A DNA stretch of 64,000 nt from assembly GCA_022072085.1 (NCBI GenBank), contig JAJVII010000051.1:39819-103818 (forward strand), in the 5' to 3' direction. This DNA is from Phycisphaerae bacterium (GTDB taxonomy: Bacteria; Planctomycetota; Phycisphaerae; JAJVII01). The notes below the pieces were generated by a model. That model had not been told where the DNA came from and did no database searches. It was given only the letters and a program-made list of their open reading frames with translations. Below are positions 7,147 through 16,037 of this stretch, one piece after another. The position numbers and the translations under genes are program-made. Every line of letters starts with the position of its first letter. Position 1 is the stretch's first letter.

Positions 7147-7911
7147 ATGCGTATCCGAGCGATCGTCTGCGAAGTGCTCCACCGCGAGTTCTGCTGCTGC
7201 GCCGCGCGGTCGCGGAACGTCGTGGACCTGGAGTTCCTCAGCCAGGGCCTGCATGACCTGGGCGCCGCCCGGATGCAGGCCCGCATCCAGGAGCGGATCG
7301 ACGCCGCCGACGCCAGCCGATACGACGCGGTCGTCCTGGGCTTCGCGCTGTGCAACAACGGCGTGGTCGGCCTGCACAGCCGGTCGCTGCCGCTGATCGT
7401 GCCCAAGGCCCACGACTGCATCACGCTCTTCTTCGGCAGCCACCGGCGTTACATGGACTACTTCAACAGCCACCCGGGCACTTACTTCATGACCACCGGC
7501 TGGCACGAGCGCGACCACGACAACCTCGAGGACTTCGGCGGCGGCGTGATGGGCCAGCTCGGCATCAGCCGGACGTATCAGGAATATGTCGAGAAATACG
7601 GCGAGGAGAACGCGAAGTACCTGATGGAGACCCTCGGCGACTGGCGGCGGAATTACCGGCGGATGACGCACATCGAGATGGGCGTCGCCGACGAGACGCC
7701 CGCCCGCGAGCACGCCCGGGCCGAGGCGGCCAGGCACGGCTGGGAGTTCGAGGCCGTCCCCGGCGACCTGGCGATGATCCAGCGCCTGCTGGACGGGCCC
7801 TGGGACGCGGGCGAGTTCCTGCGCCTCGAGCCCGGCCGATCCGTCCGCGCCACCGGCGACGACAACGTCCTGGGCGAGGAGCCGCCGCAACCACCGGCGA
7901 GTGACACATGA
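7147..7911 (+). CDS. DUF1638 family protein
   Basis: The product (254 residues from the ATG at 7147; 257 from 7138) matches the uncharacterised DUF1638 family. Recognisable traits are an N-terminal CEVLHREFCCCAA cysteine cluster, the block YDAVVLGFALCNNGVVGL, and PKAHDCITLFFGSHRRYMDYF. The many conserved cysteines and histidines suggest a metal or cofactor site, but no reaction is known to me. The ATG at 7147 is preferred because GGATGA precedes it by six bases. Its stop codon overlaps the aroA start as ATGA, so the two are translationally coupled. Coupling to shikimate synthesis is visible in the DNA; a functional link is only inferred. Confidence 0.8.
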   Translation: MRIRAIVCEVLHREFCCCAARSRNVVDLEFLSQGLHDLGAARMQARIQERIDAADASRYDAVVLGFALCNNGVVGLHSRSLPLIVPKAHDCITLFFGSHRRYMDYFNSHPGTYFMTTGWHERDHDNLEDFGGGVMGQLGISRTYQEYVEKYGEENAKYLMETLGDWRRNYRRMTHIEMGVADETPAREHARAEAARHGWEFEAVPGDLAMIQRLLDGPWDAGEFLRLEPGRSVRATGDDNVLGEEPPQPPASDT

Positions 7912-9197
7912 ACCTGACCGTCCATCCCAGCCGGGGCTTGAGCGGGCGCATCGCCGCGCCGGCCAACAAGAGCCACTCCTTCCGCGCCCTGGTGCTGGCC
8001 GGCCTGGCCCGCGGGCAGAGCACCATCCGCCGGCCGGCCGACAGCGGCGACTGGCGCCGCGGCGTGCGGGCCCTGCGGCTGATGGGCGCTGACGTGGAGG
8101 AGGGGCCCGGCAGGGCGTGGCGGATCGTCGGCCTGCCCGGGCGCGAGCAGCCGATCTGGTCGCCGGCCGACGTCATCGACTGCGGCAACAGCGGGCTGAT
8201 CCTGCGCTTCTTCACCGCGGCCGCGGCGCTGCTGCCCGGCTACACCGTGCTCACCGGCGACGAGTCGATCCGCACGATCCGGCCGATCGGCCCGCTGCTG
8301 GAGGGGCTCAACCAACTCGGCGCCTGGGCCGTCTCGACCAAGGAGGACGGCCACGCCCCGGTGATCGTCCGTGGCCCGCTGCGCGGCGGGCAGGCGTTCA
8401 TCGACGGACCCGACAGCCAGTTCGTCTCGGCGCTGCTGATCGCGGCGGCGGCGTCCGGTCACGCGGCCGAGCTGCACGTGACCAACGCCGGCGAGAAGCC
8501 GTGGGTCGGGCTGACGCTGCACTGGCTGGCCAACCTCGGTGTCGCGGTCGAGCATGAGAACTTCGAGCGCTACCGCGTCCCGGCCGGCTCGGCGTGGAGC
8601 GGCTTCGACGTCACCGTGCCAGCCGACTGGTCCGCGGCCATGTATCCCATCGTCGCGGCGCTGCTGACCCCCGACAGCGAGGTCACGGTGACCGGCATCG
8701 ACCCGAACGACCCCCAGCCCGACCGGCTGGTGCTCGACGTGCTGCGCGACATGGGCGGCGACATCGAGATCGGCCCGGACTACGTCACCGCACGGACCAG
8801 CCGGCTGGCCGGCCGGCGGATCGACTGCAACGACTTCATCGACCAGTTCATGCTGCTGGCCGTCGTCGGCGCGGCGGCCGAGGGCACGACCGAGCTGGTC
8901 AACGCCGAGATCGCCCGGCACAAGGAGTGCGACCGCGTCAGCGAAATGGCCCGGGCCCTGGCGGCGATGGGGGCAGCCGTCGAGGAGCGGCCGGACGGCC
9001 TGGCCGTCTCGCGGTCGCCCCTGCGCGGTGCGGCTCTGGACAGCCGGGCCGACCACCGCATGGTGATGACGCTGAGCGTCGCCGGCCTGATCGCCGACGG
9101 GCCCAGTGTGATCCGCGACGCCCAGTGCGTGGAGAAGACCTTCGCCGACTACCCGCGTGCGATGGCGGGGCTGGGGGCGCGATTCGACGTAGAATAA
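7908..9197 (+). CDS. aroA: 3-phosphoshikimate 1-carboxyvinyltransferase (EPSP synthase) AroA
   Basis: Joins phosphoenolpyruvate to shikimate-3-phosphate in aromatic amino acid synthesis. The 429-residue protein shows the N-terminal ANKSHSFRAL (Lys21, Ser22, Arg26), a GNSG loop at 93-96, SQFVSALLIAAA, the catalytic Asp312 in NDFIDQF, Glu340 in RHKECDRVSE, and C-terminal DHRMVM and VEKTFADYP. The usual LGNAGT loop is altered to CGNSGL, which is in the PEP-binding region and may affect glyphosate response. Its ATG overlaps the TGA of the DUF1638 gene, so translation is coupled. putA follows after 15 bases. The enzyme could in principle be a related enolpyruvyl transferase such as MurA, but the KECDR block favours AroA. 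Confidence 0.93.
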   Translation: MNLTVHPSRGLSGRIAAPANKSHSFRALVLAGLARGQSTIRRPADSGDWRRGVRALRLMGADVEEGPGRAWRIVGLPGREQPIWSPADVIDCGNSGLILRFFTAAAALLPGYTVLTGDESIRTIRPIGPLLEGLNQLGAWAVSTKEDGHAPVIVRGPLRGGQAFIDGPDSQFVSALLIAAAASGHAAELHVTNAGEKPWVGLTLHWLANLGVAVEHENFERYRVPAGSAWSGFDVTVPADWSAAMYPIVAALLTPDSEVTVTGIDPNDPQPDRLVLDVLRDMGGDIEIGPDYVTARTSRLAGRRIDCNDFIDQFMLLAVVGAAAEGTTELVNAEIARHKECDRVSEMARALAAMGAAVEERPDGLAVSRSPLRGAALDSRADHRMVMTLSVAGLIADGPSVIRDAQCVEKTFADYPRAMAGLGARFDVE

Positions 9198-9212
9198 TCT
9201 GCGGAGGCGCGG

Positions 9213-12200
9213 ATGCCGGCGGTCCTGGAACAGGATGACGCACTGGAGCGGCGGACGCGGGAGATCGGGCGCGAGCTGTTCGCCCGCTCGCAGGCGCTGG
9301 CCCCGGGGATGCTCAACCCGCGCTGGTGGGAAGAGCATCTCATGCAGTGGTCGATGAACGCGGGGGGGCTCAAGGGGCGGCTGTTCCGGCTGGTCGACGT
9401 GCTGCCGGCGCTGGCGGGGCGCGACCAGGTTCACGAACATCTGAAGGAGTACCTCGGCGACCCGGGCGGCGACGCGCCGCGCTGGATCCGCCTGGCGCCG
9501 GCGCTGCTGGGGGCGGCCCATTCGGCGATGGCGCGGTTCTCCTCGGCGGCGGTCCTGCGGGCGGTGCGGCGGCTGGCCCGGCGGTTCATCGCCGGCGGCA
9601 CCGCCGACGAGGCGGTCGAGACCATCCTCGCCCTGCGGCGGCGGCGGCTCACCTTCTCGCTCGACCTGCTGGGCGAGAAAGTTCTCTCCGAGCCCGAGGC
9701 CGACGACTACGCCCGCCGCTACTGCGAGCTGATCGAATCGCTGACGGCGCGGGCGGCCGGCTGGCCCGGCGATCCGCTGCTGGACGCCGCCGACGGCGGG
9801 CGGGCCATCTCGCGGGTCAACCTCTCGATCAAGCTGACCAGCCTCTACTCGCAGTTCGACCCGATCGCGCCGCGGCGGTCGGCCGACGAGGTCGTCGCCC
9901 GGCTGGCGCCGATCCTGCGGCTGGCGCGGCGGCGCGGGGCGTTCATCCATTTCGACATGGAGGACTACGCCGTCCGCGACATCACGCTGGATCTGTTCGA
10001 GCGGATCACCGGGGCGGGCGAGTTTGCCGACTGGCGCGACGTCGGCATCGTCATCCAGGCCTACCTGCGCGATTCGCGGGCGGACCTGGAGCGGATGATC
10101 GCCCTGGGCCGACGCCGCGGGCTGCCGTTCACCGTCCGCCTGGTCAAGGGGGCCTATTGGGACTACGAGAGCGTCATCGCCGCCCAGCGCGGCTGGCCGC
10201 TGCCCGTCTTCGACCGCAAGAGCGACAGCGACGCGAACTTCGAGGCGCTGACGCGGCTGATGACGGCCGCCCCCGACGCGCTGGACCCCGCGGTCGCGTC
10301 GCACAACGTGCGGAGCCTGGCGCACGCGCTGGCCTGCGCCCAGCGCCTGGAGCTGCCGCTCGGCAAGCTGGAGCTTCAATTGCTCTACGGCATGGGCGAC
10401 CCGATCAAGGCCGCGCTGGCCGACCGCGACCTGCGCGTCCGCGTCTACGCCCCGTTCGGCGAGCTGATCCCCGGCATGGCCTACCTCATCCGCCGACTGC
10501 TGGAGAACACCTCCAACGAGTCGTTCCTGCGGCAGGGGTTCGTCGAGCACGAGGCGGCCGACAGGCTGCTGGGCGACCCGGCGAGCCATCCGACCGCGGC
10601 GCTGCACATGACCGGCCGCGTTCCTGGCGACGCCGGCGATTTTGCCAACGCCGCGAGCACCGACTTTTCGAAGGAGGCCAGCCGCATGGCCGTCCACCAG
10701 GCGATCCGGGATGTGCGCGGGCTGCTGGGGCGCGAGTATCCGCTGGTCATCGGCGGGCAGGAGGTGCGAGGCAGGACCGTTCGCCCGCGCGAGAACCCGG
10801 CCAACCCCGCCGAGGTCGTTGGCAGGGTGCACCAGGCCGACCCGGCCGCTGCGGACCGGGCGGTGGCGGCGGCGGCCGAGGCCTTTCCTGCTTGGCGCGA
10901 CACGCCGGCGGCCGACCGGGCGGCGCTGCTGGAGCGGCTGGCCGACGCGCTGGAGTCGCACCGCCACGAGCTGGCGGCGTGGGAAACGCTGGAGTGCGGC
11001 AAGCAGTGGCGCGAGGCCGACGCCGACGTGAGCGAGGCGATCGACTTCTGCCGCTACTACGGCCGCGAGGCGGTGCGGCTGACCGGCGAGCCCCGGCGGT
11101 GGGACGCGCCCGGCGAGACCAACGCCCACACCTACCGCCCACGCGGCGTCGGGGCGATCATCGCGCCGTGGAACTTCCCGCTGGCGATCCTGGCCGGCAT
11201 GAGCACCGCGGCGGTGGCGGCCGGCAACTGTGTCGTCCTCAAGCCCTCGGGCCAGTCGGCGGTGGTCGCGGCCCAGTTCATGCGGCACGTGCGGTCGGCC
11301 GGCTTCCCGCCCGGCGTGTTCAACTACCTGCCCGGCCCCGGCCGACAGGTCGGCATGCACCTGGTGACGCATCCGGGCGTGGACCTGGTCGCGTTCACCG
11401 GCTCGCTGGAGGTCGGGGCGGCCATCTACGCGGCGGCGGCGGCCGCCGGTCCGGGCCCGCGCGGAGTTAACTTCAAGCACGTCGTCGCGGAGATGGGCGG
11501 CAAGAACGCGATTGTCGTCGACGAGGACGCCGACCCCGACGACGCGATCCGCGGGGTGATCGCCTCGGCGTTCGGGTACAACGGACAGAAGTGCTCGGCC
11601 TGTTCGCGGGTGATTGTGGTGGGCCCGGGCTACGAGCGGTTCTGCCGGCGGCTGGTCGAGGCGGCGCGGAGCCTGCGGGTCGGTCCGCCCGAGGAGCCGG
11701 ACACGACCGTCGGCCCGCTGATTGATCGCGAGGCCCTGGAGCGCGTCCGCCGCTACATCGAGATCGGCCGCCGCGAGGGGTGCGTGCTGCTGGAGACCGA
11801 CGTGTCGCACCTGGGGGCGGGCTACTACGCGGGCCCGACGATCATCGCGGATGTCGGGCCCGACGCCCGGATCGCGCAGGAGGAAATCTTCGGCCCGGTG
11901 CTGGCGGTGATGCGGGCGAAGGACTTCGACGAGGCGCTGCGGCTGGCCAACGGGACGCGGTTCGCCCTGACCGGCGGGCTCTACTCGCGCAGCCCGCGGC
12001 ACGTCGAGCGGGCCCGGCGGGAACTGGAGGCGGGCAACCTCTACATCAATCGCAGGATCACCGGCGCGCTGGTGGGACGGCAGCCGTTCGGCGGGTTCCG
12101 CTGCTCGGGGCTGGGCAGCAAGGCCGGCGGGCCGGACTACCTGCTCCAGTTCCTCCTGCCGGTGACGGTGACCGAGAACACGCTGCGGCACGGTTTCGCC

Positions 12201-12215
12201 GGCGACGAGGGGTAA
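9213..12215 (+). CDS. putA: Bifunctional proline dehydrogenase / P5C dehydrogenase PutA
   Basis: Degrades proline to glutamate in two steps. The 1000-residue protein has an N-terminal proline dehydrogenase TIM barrel (roughly 90-450) with SIKLTSLYSQ, HFDMEDY, RLVKGAYWD, SHNVRS and QLLYGMGDPIK. A C-terminal aldehyde dehydrogenase (roughly 500-990) follows with APWNFPLAI, VAFTGSLEVG, the glutamate in EMGGKN and catalytic Cys794 in GQKCSACSR. The N-terminal DNA-binding RHH domain of enterobacterial PutA is absent, so it is a short, non-regulatory PutA. The start is supported by GGAGG six bases upstream. It lies 15 bases after aroA, so it probably belongs to the same transcript as proC-DUF1638-aroA or a part of it. 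Confidence 0.95.
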   Translation: MPAVLEQDDALERRTREIGRELFARSQALAPGMLNPRWWEEHLMQWSMNAGGLKGRLFRLVDVLPALAGRDQVHEHLKEYLGDPGGDAPRWIRLAPALLGAAHSAMARFSSAAVLRAVRRLARRFIAGGTADEAVETILALRRRRLTFSLDLLGEKVLSEPEADDYARRYCELIESLTARAAGWPGDPLLDAADGGRAISRVNLSIKLTSLYSQFDPIAPRRSADEVVARLAPILRLARRRGAFIHFDMEDYAVRDITLDLFERITGAGEFADWRDVGIVIQAYLRDSRADLERMIALGRRRGLPFTVRLVKGAYWDYESVIAAQRGWPLPVFDRKSDSDANFEALTRLMTAAPDALDPAVASHNVRSLAHALACAQRLELPLGKLELQLLYGMGDPIKAALADRDLRVRVYAPFGELIPGMAYLIRRLLENTSNESFLRQGFVEHEAADRLLGDPASHPTAALHMTGRVPGDAGDFANAASTDFSKEASRMAVHQAIRDVRGLLGREYPLVIGGQEVRGRTVRPRENPANPAEVVGRVHQADPAAADRAVAAAAEAFPAWRDTPAADRAALLERLADALESHRHELAAWETLECGKQWREADADVSEAIDFCRYYGREAVRLTGEPRRWDAPGETNAHTYRPRGVGAIIAPWNFPLAILAGMSTAAVAAGNCVVLKPSGQSAVVAAQFMRHVRSAGFPPGVFNYLPGPGRQVGMHLVTHPGVDLVAFTGSLEVGAAIYAAAAAAGPGPRGVNFKHVVAEMGGKNAIVVDEDADPDDAIRGVIASAFGYNGQKCSACSRVIVVGPGYERFCRRLVEAARSLRVGPPEEPDTTVGPLIDREALERVRRYIEIGRREGCVLLETDVSHLGAGYYAGPTIIADVGPDARIAQEEIFGPVLAVMRAKDFDEALRLANGTRFALTGGLYSRSPRHVERARRELEAGNLYINRRITGALVGRQPFGGFRCSGLGSKAGGPDYLLQFLLPVTVTENTLRHGFAGDEG

Positions 12216-12300
12216 AAACTTTCCTCCGGCGTGCGGTTTAAGTATTATCGCGACGGCGCCCGCGGCCGATGACGTGGCTGCTTGTCCCAGTGGAACCGGC

Positions 12301-14496
12301 ATGTCGATTCGCTCCATTCTCGCGCGACGCTCAACGCTGCTGATTACGGCGCTGCTGGCCGGCCTCTGCTGCGCGGTCGGGTGCAAGCCCCCCGCGCCGC
12401 CCACGCCCCAGACGCCGGCGGCCGTCCCGCCGGCCGGCGATCTGCCCGCGGCGCAGCTCTACGCCCAGGCCCAGGAGCTCGAGCACGTCGCCTGCGACGG
12501 CGACGCGATCCTTCTGGCCCGCGGCGTCAACGTCGAGGACGACGGGCCTGCGTTCGGGCTGTTCGATCCCGACGCCGAGGCCGGCCGCGTCGTCCGCAAG
12601 GACCTCTCCGACCCGTCGCTGGGTCCGTACTTCGAGTCGCTGACCGCCGCCGTCCAAGCCCGCAAGAAGCTGCTGGTCCCCTCGCTGTCGGCCGACTCGG
12701 CGAGCCTGCTGCTGTTCGCCGCCCGCGCCGGCGGCGGTCCGCTGCTGATCCGCGTCAACGGCCAGCCGGTTCGGTTCGATCCGCGCGACGCGTCCGCGAC
12801 GACCCAGCCGGACCGCCCGGTGGTCGGCCCGCGCTGGTGGCAGATCCCCGTCGCTGCGGCGCTGCTGACGGTGGGCGAAAACGCGATCGAGCTGCGTTCG
12901 GCCTCCGACGCGCCGGGCTGGCGGCTGATGATCGCCCCCAAGGCCGGTTTCGGCCAGGGCACGGGCGAGCGGGCGTTCCCCGGACTCAGCGAGCGCAGCG
13001 CCGACGGAGGGGCGACTTGGACGCCCGAGAAGCTCGGCCACGAGGGCAAGGCCGCCGGCGAATACTGCGTCCGCCTGCTGCTGGGCCAGTACGAGCTGGC
13101 CGGTCGCTGGACCGGCCCGGTGGTGGACCTGGCCCGCGACGCCGACACCGACCGCATCCGCCACGCCGTGACGGTCGGGGCGATCCGCGGGCGCATCGTC
13201 CAGCGCACGCCGGCCGGCACGAAGATTCAGTGGTGGGTGCGCAGCGGCCGACTGGCCGTCGCCGAGGGCGACCGCTGGAGCGACTGGGCCCCGGTCCAGC
13301 CGGACGACGCGGGTGAATTCACCGTGCCCCGCCCGGCCGGCCGCTTCGTGCAGATGCGGGCCCGGCTGTCCACCGAAGACCCCGCCGGCAGCCCGCGCAT
13401 CCTGGGTCTGACGCTCGTCGGCATGGACGTCAAGGCCGCCCCCGAGCCGCCCGGGCGCATCGACGTTCACGAGTTCCCCTCGGCGCGGGTGTGGCGCCCG
13501 GCGCTGAGCTTCGAGGCCGGCCCGCTGCCCGGCCGGCAGGCGGCCGCGCTTACGCGTCGCTACGGCCTGTCCGACGCGGTGCGCAACGCGAGGACCGAGT
13601 TCGAGCTGGTCCTGCGGGTGATGCGCTGGACGCGGCAGGTCGGCAGGCAAGGTCTGCTGATGCCCGACTCGCGGTGGATCGCCGGGACGATCCTGGCGAC
13701 GCGGACCGATCAGCCGCAGTCGCTGCCCTGCCAGGTCGTGCTGTGCGAGGGGCTGGCGACGGTGGGCGTGCCGGCGCGGATCGTGGGGTTCATGCCGCCC
13801 GACGCCCCCGGCGGACCGATCCTCCACGCGGTCGAGTTCTGGTCGTGCGACTACGACAAGTGGGTGCTCGCCGACGCGATGGCGGGCGATTACTTCATCG
13901 ACGAATCGACGGCGGCGCCGCTGGGCGCAATCGAGCTTCAGCGCCGGTTCGTGCAGTGCGGATGCCGCCCGGGCCTGACCGGGGCGGACCTGAAGCTGCG
14001 GGTGATCCGCGACGGGCGGCAGTTGCCCGCGGACCAGGCGGTCCCCTGCTGGGCGGCCGGGGCGCTGCTGCTGGTGCCGCGAAGCGACTTCACCGGCAAG
14101 CCGGGCACGACGCCGCTGAACGCGGTCTACTCGCCGGCCGGCTGGAGCGGCTACGTCGCCTGGGCCGGTCCCGAGGCGGTGTCGGCCGGTCCGCAGGTGA
14201 TCCGCCGGGTCGATCGGCTGGGCGATTTCAATTGGCCGCTCTGCCGCGTGCAGGTCGAGGTCGAGCACGGGACCGAGCCCGGCGAACTGCTGGTGTATCT
14301 CTACACCCAGACCCCCTCGCTGGACACGTTCCTGGTCAGCGTGGACGGCTCGGAGTGGAAGCCCTGGACCGCCGACTTCCGCTGGCAGCTCGTGCCCGGA
14401 CCCAACTGCCTGCGCATCTGCGAACGTAACAAGGCCCGGCGTATGGGCCCGGTCTCCACCCTTACCGTCAACTATGTGCCGCCCGTCGAACAGTGA
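12301..14496 (+). CDS. Lipoprotein with transglutaminase-like domain
   Basis: The 731-residue product begins with a lipoprotein signal ending AVGC. A first region of some 400 residues looks like beta-sandwich modules and contains an ATTQP linker at 166-170. A transglutaminase-like thiol-protease fold follows: Cys477 (or Cys482) in LPCQVVLCEGLATVGVPAR, His509 in LHAVEFW and Asp525 in KWVLAD give the spacing of the Cys-His-Asp triad. The C-terminus holds another beta domain. Such proteins may cleave or crosslink peptides in the cell envelope; substrate unknown. The ATG at 12301 is chosen because it gives a clean signal peptide. TATTAT at 12243-12248 may be its -10. Confidence 0.72.
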   Translation: MSIRSILARRSTLLITALLAGLCCAVGCKPPAPPTPQTPAAVPPAGDLPAAQLYAQAQELEHVACDGDAILLARGVNVEDDGPAFGLFDPDAEAGRVVRKDLSDPSLGPYFESLTAAVQARKKLLVPSLSADSASLLLFAARAGGGPLLIRVNGQPVRFDPRDASATTQPDRPVVGPRWWQIPVAAALLTVGENAIELRSASDAPGWRLMIAPKAGFGQGTGERAFPGLSERSADGGATWTPEKLGHEGKAAGEYCVRLLLGQYELAGRWTGPVVDLARDADTDRIRHAVTVGAIRGRIVQRTPAGTKIQWWVRSGRLAVAEGDRWSDWAPVQPDDAGEFTVPRPAGRFVQMRARLSTEDPAGSPRILGLTLVGMDVKAAPEPPGRIDVHEFPSARVWRPALSFEAGPLPGRQAAALTRRYGLSDAVRNARTEFELVLRVMRWTRQVGRQGLLMPDSRWIAGTILATRTDQPQSLPCQVVLCEGLATVGVPARIVGFMPPDAPGGPILHAVEFWSCDYDKWVLADAMAGDYFIDESTAAPLGAIELQRRFVQCGCRPGLTGADLKLRVIRDGRQLPADQAVPCWAAGALLLVPRSDFTGKPGTTPLNAVYSPAGWSGYVAWAGPEAVSAGPQVIRRVDRLGDFNWPLCRVQVEVEHGTEPGELLVYLYTQTPSLDTFLVSVDGSEWKPWTADFRWQLVPGPNCLRICERNKARRMGPVSTLTVNYVPPVEQ

Positions 14497-14532
14497 CCTA
14501 ACGGCGGGCGAGCAGGCCCCCAGGAGCATCCG

Positions 14533-15567
14533 ATGGCCGACGAGACGATCAATCTTTACAGCGACACCCAGACGCTGCCCACCGAGGCGATGTACGAGGC
14601 GATGCGGCTGGCGCCCCTCGGCGACGACCAGCAGCAGCTCGACCCGACGGTGAACCGGCTGGAAAAGATGTCGGCCGACCGCTGCGGCAAGGCGGCCGGG
14701 CTGTTCGTGCCCTCGGGCATGATGGGCAACCTGTGCGGCATGATGAGCCTGGCCGCCCACGGCGACGAGGCGATCATCGACGCCGACGCCCATTTCTGGT
14801 GGTACGAAGCCGGCTCGATGTTCTCGGTCGCCGGCGTCGCCCCGCGCATGGTCCCACTGCACGACGGGCTGCTCGACCCGGCCGAGGTCCGGGCGTCCGT
14901 CCGTCCGCCCGACGCCCACCTGCCGCGGCCGCGCGTGCTGTGGCTGGAGAACACGCACAACCGCGGGGGCGGCTGCGTCACGCCGATCTCCCTGCACCGC
15001 GAGCTGTGCGCCGTCGCCCGCGAGCACGGGCTGAAGGTCCACCTCGACGGGGCCCGCATCTGGAACGCCTCGGTTGCAACCGGCACGCCGGTGCGCGACT
15101 ACGCCGCCGAGGTTGACACGCTGACCTTCTGCTTCTCCAAGGGGCTGAGCTGCCCGGCCGGCTCGGTCATCGTCGGCAGCGAAGAGGTCATTGCCCAGGC
15201 CCGCCGGGTGCGCAAGCGGCTGGGCGGGGCGATGCGCCAGGCGGGCGTGCTGGCGGCCTGCGCGATCGTCGCGCTGGAGCAGCAGATCGAGCGGCTGGCC
15301 GACGACCACGCCAACGCCGCGCGGCTGGCCGGCCTGCTGGGGGAGCTGCGCGGGGTGAAGGTGATCAACCGCGTCCAGACGAACATGGTCTTCGCCGACG
15401 TCGCCGACACGGGCGTGGGCGCCCGCGATCTGGCGGCGCGGTTCAAGGCCGCCGGCGTGATGGTCAGCGTGACCGGCCCGACCACGATCCGCCTGGTGAC
15501 CCACCGGCACATCACCGCAGCCGCCGTGGACGAGGCGGCCAGGCGGATGCGGAAGGCGATCGGATAG
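14533..15567 (+). CDS. ltaE: Threonine aldolase-like PLP enzyme LtaE
   Basis: Beta-eliminating lyase/aldolase family, most likely low-specificity L-threonine aldolase, which splits threonine to glycine and acetaldehyde. The 344-residue protein shows NLYSDTQTLPT at the N-terminus, FVPSGMMGNL, ENTHNRGGG, HLDGARIWNA with the PLP-contacting Asp, and the Schiff-base Lys203 in CFSKGLSCPAGS. Length is typical. It starts 36 bases after the preceding lipoprotein gene. Glycine made here could feed the glycine cleavage genes further along, but the loci are 37 kb apart. Related tyrosine-phenol-lyase or alanine racemase functions cannot be excluded. Confidence 0.88.
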   Translation: MADETINLYSDTQTLPTEAMYEAMRLAPLGDDQQQLDPTVNRLEKMSADRCGKAAGLFVPSGMMGNLCGMMSLAAHGDEAIIDADAHFWWYEAGSMFSVAGVAPRMVPLHDGLLDPAEVRASVRPPDAHLPRPRVLWLENTHNRGGGCVTPISLHRELCAVAREHGLKVHLDGARIWNASVATGTPVRDYAAEVDTLTFCFSKGLSCPAGSVIVGSEEVIAQARRVRKRLGGAMRQAGVLAACAIVALEQQIERLADDHANAARLAGLLGELRGVKVINRVQTNMVFADVADTGVGARDLAARFKAAGVMVSVTGPTTIRLVTHRHITAAAVDEAARRMRKAIG

Positions 15568-15654
15568 CGCGGCCGCCGGTTCGCGCCCCCCGAGCATGGC
15601 CAGCCCGATCAGGGCGATCAGCCCGAGCCGACTGAACTTGAAGATTCCGGACAT
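15568..15654 (-). pseudogene. Orphan gene start: ribosome site plus signal-like leader
   Basis: On the minus strand, GGGAGGAG lies six bases before an ATG at 15654 that opens MSGIFKFSRLGLIALIGLA and a short Leu/Gly/Ala run, a plausible signal peptide or membrane anchor. After about 28 codons the frame enters the antisense of ltaE, where it stays open only because of base composition and encodes nothing recognisable. It may be the 5' remnant of a gene whose body was lost, or a small membrane peptide that really continues into antisense. Confidence 0.3.
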
Positions 15655-15850
15655 CGCGGCTCCTCCCGGCCGGGGCCGTCGCGCGACGAGCCCCGCTCGT
15701 AAGAGGGGGCGAATGTCCGGGTTTGTGTCGTACTTCTCGGCGCGGATTCCCGTAAGTCGTTGAAGAAGCAGCGCTGAGGAATTTCGGATTCTTCAAAGTG
15801 CCCGTACAAATTGTGCGCGCCGAAAAACGGGATTCATCACGGAGGGGTGG

Positions 15851-15956
15851 GATTCTCGATTGGAGAGTTCAGATTGGAGATTGATGAGGCCGGCGCCTCG
15901 GAACGCCACGTCGGACTATCCGAAATCTCAAGTCTGAAATCTCAAATCCAAAATCC
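15851..15956. repeat. ATTGGAGATT / AATCTCAAAT inverted repeat
   Basis: The 470-base gap between ltaE and the flippase gene contains two facing A/T-richer arms: TCGATTGGAGAGTTCAGATT at 15856-15875 with a second ATTGGAGATT copy, and AAATCTCAAGTCTGAAATC with following copies up to 15956. The same words recur before gcvPA and near 19480. The rest of the gap holds the orphan gene start and no other recognisable feature. Confidence 0.6.
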
Positions 15957-16037
15957 TTGTCCGTCCCGGCCGGCCTGGGGGTTATGATGCGCACGTCGCG
16001 TCGCGACCGTCCGATCGCTCATCCAGGCCCGGAGCCC

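Noticed and set aside
7653..12404. A 1583-codon open frame on the minus strand across aroA and putA
   Set aside because: It is antisense to two well-identified genes, lacks motifs and is low-complexity Arg/Gly/Pro/Val-rich, as expected from high third-position GC. Similar antisense frames over 12331-15654, 36116-39496 and 39303-42410 were rejected for the same reason.
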